64,000 bases of DNA from an uncultured Pirellula sp. GTDB taxonomy: Bacteria > Planctomycetota > Planctomycetia > Pirellulales > Pirellulaceae. A program made the translations under genes and the position numbers. Positions 36,504 through 46,113 of this stretch are shown piece after piece. The stretch lies in the NCBI GenBank assembly GCA_903858115.1, contig CAIOHR010000033.1, forward strand, positions 27,608 to 91,607, in the 5' to 3' direction. The notes below the pieces were generated by a model. It worked only from the letters and a program-made list of their open reading frames with translations. It did no database searches and was not told the DNA's origin. Every line of letters begins with the position of its first letter. Positions within the stretch are counted from its first letter, which is position 1.

Positions 36504-37829
36504 ATGCGACTGATGAACCCCTTCTTTGAGAGAGCGAATGCTTGGGCTGCGCTCGTTTCGTTACTAGTTTTCCATCTATCTTTGTTAAGCTTTGCACAAG
36601 AGGAAACAGCGCCGTCCAAGCAACAAAAGTTTGATAGCCAGACCCTTGGCAAAATCCTAGAGCAACGGGTCAAGGAGTTGGACTCCAATAAACTAAAGGA
36701 TCGAGATCAATCGGAGGCAGCCATTGTAGCACTTGGACCGCAAGTCATCGATTTATTACCACCCGTGAGCGACGCGGACTCCGAAGAATTTCGCATGCGT
36801 ATCGAACGGGTCCGAAGGCAGCTTGAGAAACAAGAAAAAGCGCAGCTGACTACTCCTTCGTATGTCAACCTTTCTGGAGTGATGTCCGGCGCCGATGCAT
36901 TAACTAAGATCTCGGAGATGACCGGCAACAAGATCGAGTTGGAGGGAGTAGCCAACCTCACAAAATCAGTAACCACTGCGTTCGACAAGACTCCGTTCTG
37001 GGAAGCATTCGATGAGGTGCTGGATCAGCTTGGGCTCACCGTAGCTAGCGGCGATGGTGAGGACATTCGATTGATCCCATTGCCAGAAGCAGCTCCGCTG
37101 CGAATCGAGACGGCTGGCTATAGCGGTGTGTTTCGTTTAGAGCCCATGATGATCAACAAGGTTAGCAATCTTCAGGACCCAACCAACAGCTATTTGACAA
37201 TCGATGTCCTTTTTTCATGGGAGCCTCGAATCAATCCCTCACTCATCAAATTTCAAACAGAAGGTATGGAGTTGGTTTGCGACAACGGAGAGATTTTGAC
37301 ACCCAGCTCTGATGCCGAACTCGAGTTTGCTCCCGTAGGTGGCTCACAGATGCAAGCGAGTTTGATGGTGCAGATGCCGACGCGTGAAGCGAAACGGATT
37401 GCGAAATGGAACGGCAAAGTTTTTGCAACGTTGCCGGGCAAGTTAGCATCCGTCGCATTCACCGATCTGATGAATACGAGTAACAAGACATTGACGAATG
37501 GGATGCTTTCCGTCACGTTAGAGCAAGCGAGAAAGAATCGTGACATTTACGAAGTGCTTGTCGGTGTTTCGTTAAAGGCCAGTGAAGACGGGAAAGGCTC
37601 GGTCCAGAGTTGGGCTTCATTGCAAGATGTGTTTATGTTCGATAAAGATTTGAAGCGTATCGAGAATGTCGGTTGGTCAACGACTCGAATGGGTGAGAAT
37701 GACGTGGGTATGTCGTATGTGTTTGAAAAAGAAGGAGACCTAAAAGGGTGCAAATTTGTTTTTCGCGCTCCAGGTAGTCTCAATGAAGAAGAGATCGATT
37801 TTGAACTCGTAGATATCCCTTTGCCATGA
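36504..37829 (+). CDS. Exported planctomycete protein of unknown function
   Basis: The 441-residue protein has a signal peptide ending near LSLLSFAQ. I do not recognise the family. A helical N-terminal part (about residues 25-120) contains SEEFRMRIERVRRQLEK. A secretin-like or STN-like block follows (SGADALTKISEMTGNKIELEG, about 128-160), then a beta-rich C-terminal half. Its stop overlaps the start of the next gene (ATGA), so translation is probably coupled to the flavoprotein. It may be a periplasmic structural or binding protein; this is a guess from fold hints only. Confidence 0.6.
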   Translation: MRLMNPFFERANAWAALVSLLVFHLSLLSFAQEETAPSKQQKFDSQTLGKILEQRVKELDSNKLKDRDQSEAAIVALGPQVIDLLPPVSDADSEEFRMRIERVRRQLEKQEKAQLTTPSYVNLSGVMSGADALTKISEMTGNKIELEGVANLTKSVTTAFDKTPFWEAFDEVLDQLGLTVASGDGEDIRLIPLPEAAPLRIETAGYSGVFRLEPMMINKVSNLQDPTNSYLTIDVLFSWEPRINPSLIKFQTEGMELVCDNGEILTPSSDAELEFAPVGGSQMQASLMVQMPTREAKRIAKWNGKVFATLPGKLASVAFTDLMNTSNKTLTNGMLSVTLEQARKNRDIYEVLVGVSLKASEDGKGSVQSWASLQDVFMFDKDLKRIENVGWSTTRMGENDVGMSYVFEKEGDLKGCKFVFRAPGSLNEEEIDFELVDIPLP

Positions 37830-39052
37830 TCGAGCTGCCCTGGGATCCAGAGGTCGAATCGCCAGCAACCATCGCAGTGATTGGCGGTGGTCCGGTCGGA
37901 ATCGAGACGGCACTGTACGCGAGATTCTTAGGTTACTTTGTTTCAATCTTCGAATCGCGGCGCGTTGGCCATCGCATGCTGGATTGGCATCATCGCAAAT
38001 TGGCGATCAATGTCGCGGAATGTACGACTCCGCTCGGTATTGCGGCTATCAAGGCACAGGACCCCAGCTACCAGATTCCGGATCGTTCGACTTTCTGGAG
38101 TGGGAAAGAATACGCTGAATCGTACCTGCTGCCTTTGGCAAAGACGGACTTGCTCTTTGATGACATTCATTTTCTGAGCCCAGTTTCGAATATATCTCGA
38201 TTAAGAACGTTCCGTGACCAACCCATCGAGCCACAAGAACGTTGCAATGACGAGTTTCGTTTGGTGGTCGATGGTCGTCATCGTGGAACGTGGTCGGCTC
38301 GCGCCGATATCGTCATCGATTGCCGTGGCCATCATCAAACGACCGATGGGATCGGACCTGGCGGAGGGGCTGCGATCGGCGAAGCGGCTGTGAAAGATAG
38401 CTTCTACGTTCATTCCGTGCTCGATCGTAAATTCGAATCGAAGCGGATCGTGGGCAAGCACATTTGCATCATGGGAGTAAGCCCGCGTGCTTGCCAATTT
38501 GTGGATGAGTATTTGGAATGGTATCCCGCCAATCCAGGCGGCCGACTGACCTGGATTGTTCCAGCGGATCATGAACACTGGAGTGGTGAGCTACGACGAA
38601 CCATTCAACGCGTTGAAAACTGCAACTTCAGCGAGCTACAAACGTATGAACTTTTAGGAATTGAGAAGATCCAAAAAGAGGATGTAGGTTGGCTTTTGAA
38701 CGTACTGATGTGGGATAGTACGGTCGTTGATTTTCGTTGTGACCTGTTTGTGGCGTTCCCGGCAGGTCGGTCAATAGCTCTATCGAATTCGATCGATGAT
38801 CGCCCTAGCGATCCGGAATGGGGTGACATCCCAAACTTTTTTACCTGCGAGCCTGGATACTACCGGTTACGAGCGAGTCCATTAGAATTTGCGAATTCAG
38901 ATGTAGGCATGGACCGAGTGATTCTCAATGCAGGAACCGGGCTCGATAACGCTTTCGATTCGATTCGACAGTTATTCGCCATCATTGTCGGTCGAGAAAA
39001 ATTGGATTTGTATCGCGTAATGGCAGAGAACCTGTCGGAAGGAAGAGTTTAA
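37826..39052 (+). CDS. FAD/NAD(P)-binding flavoprotein oxidoreductase
   Basis: The 408-residue protein has an N-terminal dinucleotide-binding motif IAVIGGGPVGIETALYARFLG, a second cofactor segment ADIVIDCRGHHQTTDGIGPGGGAAIGEA and an NAD-like segment KHICIMGVSPRACQFVDEYL (about residue 215). It resembles lysine-hydroxylase or thioredoxin-reductase-like flavoproteins but the substrate is not evident. It overlaps both neighbours: ATGA with the gene before and TAATG with the adenosyltransferase after. The tight coupling suggests a redox partner for cobalamin reduction, an inference only. Confidence 0.7.
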   Translation: MIELPWDPEVESPATIAVIGGGPVGIETALYARFLGYFVSIFESRRVGHRMLDWHHRKLAINVAECTTPLGIAAIKAQDPSYQIPDRSTFWSGKEYAESYLLPLAKTDLLFDDIHFLSPVSNISRLRTFRDQPIEPQERCNDEFRLVVDGRHRGTWSARADIVIDCRGHHQTTDGIGPGGGAAIGEAAVKDSFYVHSVLDRKFESKRIVGKHICIMGVSPRACQFVDEYLEWYPANPGGRLTWIVPADHEHWSGELRRTIQRVENCNFSELQTYELLGIEKIQKEDVGWLLNVLMWDSTVVDFRCDLFVAFPAGRSIALSNSIDDRPSDPEWGDIPNFFTCEPGYYRLRASPLEFANSDVGMDRVILNAGTGLDNAFDSIRQLFAIIVGREKLDLYRVMAENLSEGRV

Positions 39053-39606
39053 TGAAGATCTATACAAAGACCGGCGACGCTGGAACAACAGGATTGTTCG
39101 GTGGCCCGAGAGTGCCGAAAAACGACGCTCGTATTTGCGCCTATGGATCTATTGACGAATTGAATGCGGTTCTTGGATTGACGCGAGCGCATCGATTGCC
39201 TGGTGAACTTGACGAAATGTTGAGCGTGGTCCAGCATCAGTTGTTTTCGATCGGTGCTGAGTTGGCAACTCCGAATCCTGAAGAGCATGGACTCAAATGG
39301 CAAGGCGATCAGTATGTTGCTCAAATGGAGCAGTGGATCGATCAACTGGAATCGCACCTGAGCCCTTTACGCAATTTCATCCTGCCAGGTGGAAGCGTCC
39401 AGGCGGCCCAATTGCATATCGCTCGCACCGTTTGCAGGCGTACGGAGCGGGAAATTGTCAGCTTTGGAAATTCCGCTAGAGTAAGTGATGCTTCTCACAT
39501 CGTAATTTTCTTGAACCGATTGAGTGATCTCCTGTTCGTGATGGCTCGGTTTTCGAATCACGAACTTCAGGTTTCTGACGTTTTATGGGCAAGTCCTCGA
39601 AAATGA
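39052..39606 (+). CDS. ATP:cob(I)alamin adenosyltransferase (PduO type)
   Basis: In 184 residues, KIYTKTGDAGTTGLFGGPRVPKND (ATP-binding P-loop-like start of PduO/MMAB enzymes), a helical bundle, and ARTVCRRTEREIV with VIFLNRLSDLLFVMAR, the conserved arginine block, are visible. It attaches the adenosyl group to cob(I)alamin, making coenzyme B12. It starts inside the stop codon of the flavoprotein gene. No B12 riboswitch was seen upstream. Confidence 0.92.
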   Translation: MKIYTKTGDAGTTGLFGGPRVPKNDARICAYGSIDELNAVLGLTRAHRLPGELDEMLSVVQHQLFSIGAELATPNPEEHGLKWQGDQYVAQMEQWIDQLESHLSPLRNFILPGGSVQAAQLHIARTVCRRTEREIVSFGNSARVSDASHIVIFLNRLSDLLFVMARFSNHELQVSDVLWASPRK

Positions 39607-39716
39607 CTCCGTCGATTATGTCGATTCTAGGGGTTGTACGTTGGTTTGTTCCCGCGAGCCTTAGGTTTTCTCGTTTGCGTGCATTGATTTCCTGAGAAAA
39701 CGGAACGAAGTTCTAT

Positions 39717-39764
39717 AACACTGTAGACTACAAAACAACACTGTAGACCCACAACACTGTAGAC
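39717..39764 (+). repeat. Three copies of aacactgtagac
   Basis: The 12-bp word occurs at 39717-39728, 39737-39748 and 39753-39764, with start spacings of 20 and 16 bases. It lies 61-108 bases before the start of the TPR membrane gene, a suitable place for protein-binding sites. Confidence 0.75.
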
Positions 39765-39824
39765 TAAACACGGTTCAAAAAAACCGAGAGCATTCAGCCG
39801 TCTCACAAAAAAAGAACATTTGCC

Positions 39825-41618
39825 GTGGACGAAACGGACTCCAGCAAAGCACCAAAAGAAGCTTCTACAGTAAATGGGGCTGAATTCGAGCGAGAAATCG
39901 AACGGTCCCAGCGCGCTAGGAATCTTTGGTACCTAAATCCTGTCGAGCTTGCAGGGGAACTCTTGGATTTTTTTTCGCTTTGGAGAAAGACTCGTAATTG
40001 GCGAGCCATCTCATTTGTCTTTCCGCCGCTGTTGTTGTTGTTGACTTTGGGCGGCTTCATTTTGGCGGGCAAGTTAAAATCTCGAGATTCGCTTCGGGAA
40101 TGGTACAAGGAGCAAGCGTTTGAGGCCGTTGGATTAGAGCCTGATGGCCAACCGAAAATGAAAGAACTTCAGGCTGGAATTCGAACTCCCGGAGAAGAGG
40201 CAAAGATTGATCTACTCTTCAAGAGAATCCTGCAGCTTGGAAACGAAGATCAAGATGCTCGATACTTCGTAGCCTGGAACAATGCGAGAATGGGCAAAAC
40301 TTCCGCGGCTCGAGCGACGATGGAGACGCTGGCGCCCAAAGACCGCTCCGGGCTCGATTTGGCTCACGCTTGGCTCGCCGAAGATCTCTACCAGCGTAGG
40401 CAGAAAGGCGAAGCTATATCCATGGAAATGCTCGAGCATCATCTCTCCAATGCTATCGCGAGCGATAGGCATACGTACTCTCCGTTGATGTACATGCTTT
40501 ATGCCAAGATACTTGAGCAAAGGAACCAGATAGATGCAGCCGCTCGTGTTCTCAGCATTGGAGCAGAGAAAGCCCCTCCTTTAGCGCTGGAACCAGCCCT
40601 GCTTTATGCGAGGCACGGACAGCAGATTCAGGCAACGATCGCAGCAGACTTGGTTGTTTCAAGACTAAGGAAATCACTGAGCGAGCCCCAACTCACCAAC
40701 GAAGAATCAACGAATTCGGTGCTAACGATAGCTCGTGCTTTGCAATTGACGAATCGTCCAGATGAGTCGATTCCTTTTTTGCAAAACGAACTTCGCAAAA
40801 ACCAGTCAGAGCCACAGCTTCGACGCTGCCTCTCCGATGCATATCGATTGAAGTTTCGTATGAGCCTCAATAATGCGAATGGTCAAGGGCAGGTGGTAAT
40901 CGACTTTCTGAATGCCGCCATCATCGCCGATCCAACCAATCTAGAGATTCAGTCCGAACTCTCGATATTAAGAGAACTTGGTATATCTAGTGGGGAATCT
41001 AATCTCAATAGGCTTCGGTCTCTGATCGCACAAAAGGGTGCATCCCACACGGCAAGACTGCTGCTTGCCGAAGCGGGCTTTATGAATCAGGAATACGAAA
41101 ACTCTCTCGCACACTACGAAGTCGTATTGTCCGATCTTCCGAATATGGTGATCGCACTCAACAACGCAGCAATGCTGTGTTTGAAGGTTGATCAAGTAGA
41201 TATCGACCAAGCGCGGGATTATATCTCACGAGCACTGACAGCAGCACCGGGCCTATCCGAGCTCTTAGATTCTCAGGGGGACGTCGAGTCCGCAGCGAAA
41301 AACTTTGACAAAGCACGGGAGTCGTATCTTGCCGCATTAAGCCAAAACCCAGAGCGTCTAAGCACGCGTCAAAAACTCATATCGCTCTTCGTTGCCATTG
41401 GAAACGAAGAAGAAGCTCAAAAGCAAAGAGACGTGCTAAAGATCGTTCAGGAAAGACTGCAAGCGATTCAACAAAGCCAAAAAAGTGGAGCAGACAAGGA
41501 AAGCAGCACACCTTCAACTGTATCGCAAGAGCCGGCGATACCCGCCGATCTGCCGGCGGATGAACTAAAAGAATCAGAAACGCCCTTAACATCGGAACAC
41601 AGCGATCCGACCAAGTAG
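39825..41618 (+). CDS. Membrane-anchored TPR protein
   Basis: This 597-residue protein starts at GTG 39825. One membrane segment (about 63-85, FPPLLLLLTLGGFILA) is preceded by a charged cytoplasmic leader and followed by a long helical region with TPR-type units (SAARATMETL, EAISMEMLEHHLSNA, NQIDAAARVLSIGA, SLAHYEVVLSDLP, KARESYLAALSQNP). The C terminus is Pro/Ser/Glu rich and disordered. TPR tails scaffold other proteins; the partner is unknown. Repeats of aacactgtagac lie immediately upstream. Confidence 0.75.
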   Translation: MDETDSSKAPKEASTVNGAEFEREIERSQRARNLWYLNPVELAGELLDFFSLWRKTRNWRAISFVFPPLLLLLTLGGFILAGKLKSRDSLREWYKEQAFEAVGLEPDGQPKMKELQAGIRTPGEEAKIDLLFKRILQLGNEDQDARYFVAWNNARMGKTSAARATMETLAPKDRSGLDLAHAWLAEDLYQRRQKGEAISMEMLEHHLSNAIASDRHTYSPLMYMLYAKILEQRNQIDAAARVLSIGAEKAPPLALEPALLYARHGQQIQATIAADLVVSRLRKSLSEPQLTNEESTNSVLTIARALQLTNRPDESIPFLQNELRKNQSEPQLRRCLSDAYRLKFRMSLNNANGQGQVVIDFLNAAIIADPTNLEIQSELSILRELGISSGESNLNRLRSLIAQKGASHTARLLLAEAGFMNQEYENSLAHYEVVLSDLPNMVIALNNAAMLCLKVDQVDIDQARDYISRALTAAPGLSELLDSQGDVESAAKNFDKARESYLAALSQNPERLSTRQKLISLFVAIGNEEEAQKQRDVLKIVQERLQAIQQSQKSGADKESSTPSTVSQEPAIPADLPADELKESETPLTSEHSDPTK

Positions 41619-41622
41619 ATCA

Positions 41623-42027
41623 TCATCGATTCTTGGATGCGACTTCGATGATCAAATAGTTCTCACCTTCGAATTCCGTTACCTTCCCTGTCACCTGCCA
41701 AGTGACCCTGCGATCGCTCTTCTGAGAAGAGACGATGCGTTGCAGCCAGAGATTTTCAAGGCACTTTGTGGAACGATTGGTGCCCTCTTCCAGGAACATG
41801 GTCCGATCTCCAGATTGAGTAAATCGGCCCTGCACGTCTTCCAGTTGTGTTCCCTCACGGAGCAGCAATTTTTTGTGTTCCTCTTCACTATTTTTCTCAG
41901 GCTCATCCGCACGAATATTGACATGCTGACTCACGTCGGGTGCCCAATTCGCGACAGCAGCAAGTCCGGAGGCTAAGGCAATGACCCAAAAAGCTGGGGA
42001 CCGGAAAACGCTAGCGAAGTGTTTCAT
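41623..42027 (-). CDS. Small single-span membrane protein of unknown function
   Basis: From ATG 42027 the protein is 134 residues with one membrane segment (FWVIALASGLAAVANW, about residues 12-28). The outer part is beta-rich, ending VTGKVTEFEGENYLIIEVAS, which could be an OB-like strand set. The family is not recognised. It is 5 bases from the convergent TPR gene and 39 bases after the next small membrane gene on the same strand, so the two minus-strand genes are probably expressed together. Confidence 0.6.
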   Translation of the reverse strand: MKHFASVFRSPAFWVIALASGLAAVANWAPDVSQHVNIRADEPEKNSEEEHKKLLLREGTQLEDVQGRFTQSGDRTMFLEEGTNRSTKCLENLWLQRIVSSQKSDRRVTWQVTGKVTEFEGENYLIIEVASKNR

Positions 42028-42066
42028 TTCCATCCATGGAAGCAAGAGCATTGATTCGAGACAGGG

Positions 42067-42354
42067 TTAGGATCCGCGAGGAAGCACCATTGCGTGAAGC
42101 GACATCACGCCACCAACGGTCAACAGTACGAAGCCAACCCAGTTTGGGGGCTTCACGCTCTTGCGGGGAGCCCCTACATCCACATAGAGATTGGTTGCCA
42201 TGTTGTTGTCTGCGATCTTCGAGCTCTGTGCAAATTTGTGCAAAGCACGAGTACTGCTCTCGTTAAGGACGAAGGAGTCCACCAAACGGAACTGCAAACC
42301 CAAAAGAAAAAGAATGACTCCGAACATGAAATAGCGATTGCGATCGATGTCCAT
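42067..42354 (-). CDS. Small two-span membrane protein
   Basis: The 95-residue protein has two hydrophobic helices (FMFGVILFLLGLQFRLV, about 9-26, and WVGFVLLTVGGVMSLHAMV, about 72-90) with a polar loop between them. No known family is recognised. It is a credible gene because its position and strand fit a two-gene run with the protein downstream and its codon usage resembles the neighbours. Confidence 0.55.
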   Translation of the reverse strand: MDIDRNRYFMFGVILFLLGLQFRLVDSFVLNESSTRALHKFAQSSKIADNNMATNLYVDVGAPRKSVKPPNWVGFVLLTVGGVMSLHAMVLPRGS

Positions 42355-42518
42355 GATTACCCAAATCCGAAGACCAAAACCGTGTTACTCGCTTTCGATC
42401 GACCCAATTAGGTCCGTCAGTCCAAGGATTGCGGCACAATTCAATTCATGCTGGTTAAATAGAGATTTCCGGCAACAGAAGATGTCGACCGACGAAGAAT
42501 TCAACACTAATCAGCGAC

Positions 42519-42552
42519 GTAAAAAAAGACAGCGGATAAAACCCGCTGTCTT
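42519..42552 (-). terminator. Rho-independent terminator for the isomerase gene
   Basis: On the minus strand a 10-bp perfect stem (aagacagcgg with ccgctgtctt, 42526-42552) with a loop of about 7 bases is followed by a run of seven or more T. It lies 60 bases past the isomerase stop. Confidence 0.85.
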
Positions 42553-42612
42553 CGAATGAAACATTGGTTGGTCAACAGAGTGCCAACGAGCTATTGAACC
42601 AAAGCTATCAAA

Positions 42613-43542
42613 CTATGCTTCCAAGCCGATGTCTTCGGATACCGTGGAAGCAGACTCCACGATCATCTCTGGACGACGGGTAAAGGTTGGCAACCCTGCG
42701 GAAGCCAGTACATGATCGAGTGCATCTTGGCTTTTCGCAACGATAGAATCACGAGTCATGCCTCCAAAATTGCTTGCGTGGGCAAAACTGGTTATCGGAC
42801 CTTCGTACCCTGCTTTGCTGACGGTCGAAGCGAACCGAACATTGTCGACAACGCCAGTTGTACCTGCCGTTTGCCTCATCTTCACGCTTGCATCGTTGAT
42901 CGATGGTAGCGACTCAGCATCTGCCAAGCGGAGGGCTGCGATTTTGTTGCCTGGAATCGATTCCAATTGCTCGAAGGTTCCACCACCCACGATCCAGTTG
43001 AAGGAATCGACGACGATGCCCACACTCGGTGAGGTGCAAGCCTTGAAGAAGGCCAAGAAGCTCTCTACGTCTTGCACAAACTTGAACTGTCGATTTTCGC
43101 GGTTCTCTTGTGCTGTCGAGAAGTAGAGGCCAACCATCACGTTGTTCTTTTCGAATATCGCACCGATCTTGTCGATGCGTTTTCGCATCACGTCAAAATA
43201 CTCGTGAAAAGGCAAACGATCCGTAGCTGCCGGTAATCGTAGAAAACCTGCTCGTGCACCGACCTTGCCAGCGATTTCAATCGTTGTGGGTAGGGTCGCC
43301 AAAGTCTTTTCGAACGAAGCATCATCCGCGTCCAAATCGATCGGTACGTCGAATCCGCTGACATACATTTTCGAGCTCAAGAGATAGCGTGATGCTTTGT
43401 CAAACTCGCTGCGTTGCGTTCGTTTCACTAGATCGACGATATCGATATCTAACCCGCGAAATCCGTAGGTCATGGCTAGCTCGATGAGCTCGCTTTGACG
43501 GCCAGATACCCCTAGAACTGTCGCGTTCAAATTCTTGTACAT
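42613..43542 (-). CDS. Sugar phosphate isomerase/epimerase (xylose-isomerase-like TIM barrel)
   Basis: The start ATG 43542 follows gggag by 7 bases; an in-frame TTG at 43548 is not preferred. The 309-residue protein has the TIM-barrel layout of AP-endonuclease-2/IolE-type enzymes: GFRGLDIDIVDL, VGARAGFLRLP, VMVGLYFSTAQENR, VGIVVDSFNWIVGGG and KIAALRLADAE. The metal-binding Glu/Asp/His pattern is only partly evident. The substrate is unknown. It is transcribed from the same strand as adenosylhomocysteinase, but a strong terminator lies between them. Confidence 0.8.
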   Translation of the reverse strand: MYKNLNATVLGVSGRQSELIELAMTYGFRGLDIDIVDLVKRTQRSEFDKASRYLLSSKMYVSGFDVPIDLDADDASFEKTLATLPTTIEIAGKVGARAGFLRLPAATDRLPFHEYFDVMRKRIDKIGAIFEKNNVMVGLYFSTAQENRENRQFKFVQDVESFLAFFKACTSPSVGIVVDSFNWIVGGGTFEQLESIPGNKIAALRLADAESLPSINDASVKMRQTAGTTGVVDNVRFASTVSKAGYEGPITSFAHASNFGGMTRDSIVAKSQDALDHVLASAGLPTFTRRPEMIVESASTVSEDIGLEA

Positions 43543-43984
43543 AAACAATCTCCCAATTAAAAGCGGCGATGCAGGTGACTAATTCAACCCGTCAGCGCCC
43601 AGTGTTTCTTCAGGACATTCAGTCATGCGTCCTGAAATCTTGCTCACGTTTCGCAAACGACTTTGCGATATCCGCTTCTGCGGTTGGAGCCCTCAATACA
43701 ATCGTAGAGTATCTCACAAAGCACCAACTCTTCCAAGTCGAAACCGAAGCTTCAAACATGCCGAAATTGCAGGGAAAATTGCACTTGTCAAACAAGAAAC
43801 ACGAGCTATCAAAAACGAGTCGACTGCAGGTGGAGCCTGTTGGGATACCTTCTAGCCAAACGAAAACGGGAGGCGAAACTGATTCGCCTCCCGTCTACAA
43901 GTGAACTCTCGTCAGAGCTCTTTTTCATCCGCTTGGTCGTGATGTATCCGCAGCCTTCACGATCTGTTGCATTCAAGTCTCGAC
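43543..43984. other. 440-bp intergenic gap
   Basis: Apart from the terminator at 43856-43895 this gap holds the promoter region of the isomerase gene and nothing I can call as a gene. The 111-codon plus frame at 43569-43904 has no domain or ribosome site and runs through the terminator. Confidence 0.5.
43856..43895 (-). terminator. Rho-independent terminator for adenosylhomocysteinase
   Basis: An 11-12 bp perfect stem (acgggaggcga with tcgcctcccgt, 43866-43894) lies about 90 bases past the stop of the minus-strand gene. On that strand it is followed by the T-rich tract ttttcgtttg. Confidence 0.8.
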
Positions 43985-45529
<1,545 letters not shown>

Positions 45530-45615
45530 TCACGAAACTCCTAAAGAGAATTAACTTTCCTGTGGAACCGCAAACCCATCGTTTGGATTCCTCGACGAAC
45601 ACAATCGTCGTGTAG

Positions 45616-45644
45616 ATTGTATCATCCGCTTATCCGGATGGAAA
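45616..45644 (-). promoter_or_regulatory. Promoter and operator-like palindrome for ahcY
   Basis: On the minus strand, TTTCCA and TACAAT are 17 bases apart. The spacer carries catccg and cggatg arms (45623-45628 and 45635-45640), an inverted repeat between the two hexamers where a repressor could bind. The leader to the ATG is about 80 bases and has a small cgacg/cgtcg stem. No known SAH or SAM riboswitch pattern was seen. Confidence 0.5.
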
Positions 45645-45689
45645 GATAACAGTTGTTTTTCTAAGACACTTTTTGTCTGTGAAATTGAT

Positions 45690-45748
45690 GTAAAAACGAA
45701 AAAGGGCCTGCCTTGGGTGTCTTTTCAGGCACCTCAGGCAGGCCCTTT
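45690..45748 (-). terminator. Long terminator hairpin of the 6S-like RNA
   Basis: A 13-bp perfect stem (aaagggcctgcct at 45701-45713 and its complement at 45736-45748) encloses a smaller imperfect stem. On the minus strand it is followed by ttttcgttttt. No protein gene ends nearby on that strand, so it ends the RNA unit upstream. Confidence 0.8.
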
Positions 45749-45925
45749 CAACCGTGAAAACCGGGCCTAACCTAGCATGTAGGTCTGTCGGTTGCAGTTC
45801 GGTGAATCGAACATCGACGCCACTTAGATCACGGTACATCCTTGTTCAGGTTCGACCTGGGCATACTCACCTCGATCGATTTACTCCGGTTCCACCGAAG
45901 TCCCTTGGAGCAAGTTGCTCGAATC
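45700..45925 (-). ncRNA. Probable 6S-like regulatory RNA
   Basis: On the minus strand, ggtgagtatgc followed by a small hairpin (caggt-cga-acctg) and later attcacc resembles the apical arm of E. coli 6S RNA, where ggtgagcatgc, a hairpin and attcacc occur in the same order. ggtgagt pairs with attcacc. Outside this, 5' aagg and cggt segments can pair with 3' accg and cct segments around a large internal loop, giving a rod with a bubble, the 6S form that mimics an open promoter. The unit is followed by a terminator and preceded by a -24/-12-like element. 6S RNA binds the housekeeping RNA polymerase. The call rests on motif likeness only; a novel structured RNA is the alternative. Confidence 0.45.
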
Positions 45926-45933
45926 GACTATTG

Positions 45934-45950
45934 AGCATTCCTCGTGCCAA
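45934..45950 (-). promoter_or_regulatory. Sigma-54-like -24/-12 element upstream of the 6S-like RNA
   Basis: On the minus strand ttggcacg-agga-atgct matches the sigma-54 consensus (TGGCACG N4 TTGCW) except for one base in the -12 box. A start about 12 bases downstream would be near 45923, at the 5' end of the RNA. A sigma-70-type reading (ttggca with a weak -10) is also possible. Confidence 0.4.
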
Positions 45951-46077
45951 AAATCAGGACTGTTCGCGTTGGTCGATTTATTCATGGAAACAAGCGGTTT
46001 TGATCCTCCCTGGCTTACCTAAACAGCCTAAACGGGCCGCTAACGGTGACTTTGTAAATCCGGAAGGGAATGCCTTT

Positions 46078-46111
46078 GTAAAAGTTGCAATGCTAGCATT
46101 GCAACTTTTAC
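46078..46111. terminator. 34-base perfect palindrome, likely two-way terminator
   Basis: Arms of 17 bases (gtaaaagttgcaatgct and its exact complement) meet with no spacer. The palindrome starts 2 bases past the stop of the small minus-strand gene and ends in a short T/A tract on each side. It could terminate transcription from either direction. Confidence 0.7.
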
Positions 46112-46113
46112 AA

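Noticed and set aside
43569..43904. Plus-strand frame of 111 codons
   Set aside because: It runs through the ahcY terminator hairpin and the isomerase promoter region, and has no domain.
45530..45660. Possible SAH or SAM riboswitch upstream of ahcY
   Set aside because: The leader lacks the conserved core words of known SAH/SAM classes; only a small stem-loop and an operator-like palindrome are seen.
45840..45875. tRNA or tmRNA T-arm (ggttcgacc) on the plus strand
   Set aside because: No acceptor stem, D-arm or CCA end can be placed around it; the same bases form the apical hairpin of the minus-strand RNA.
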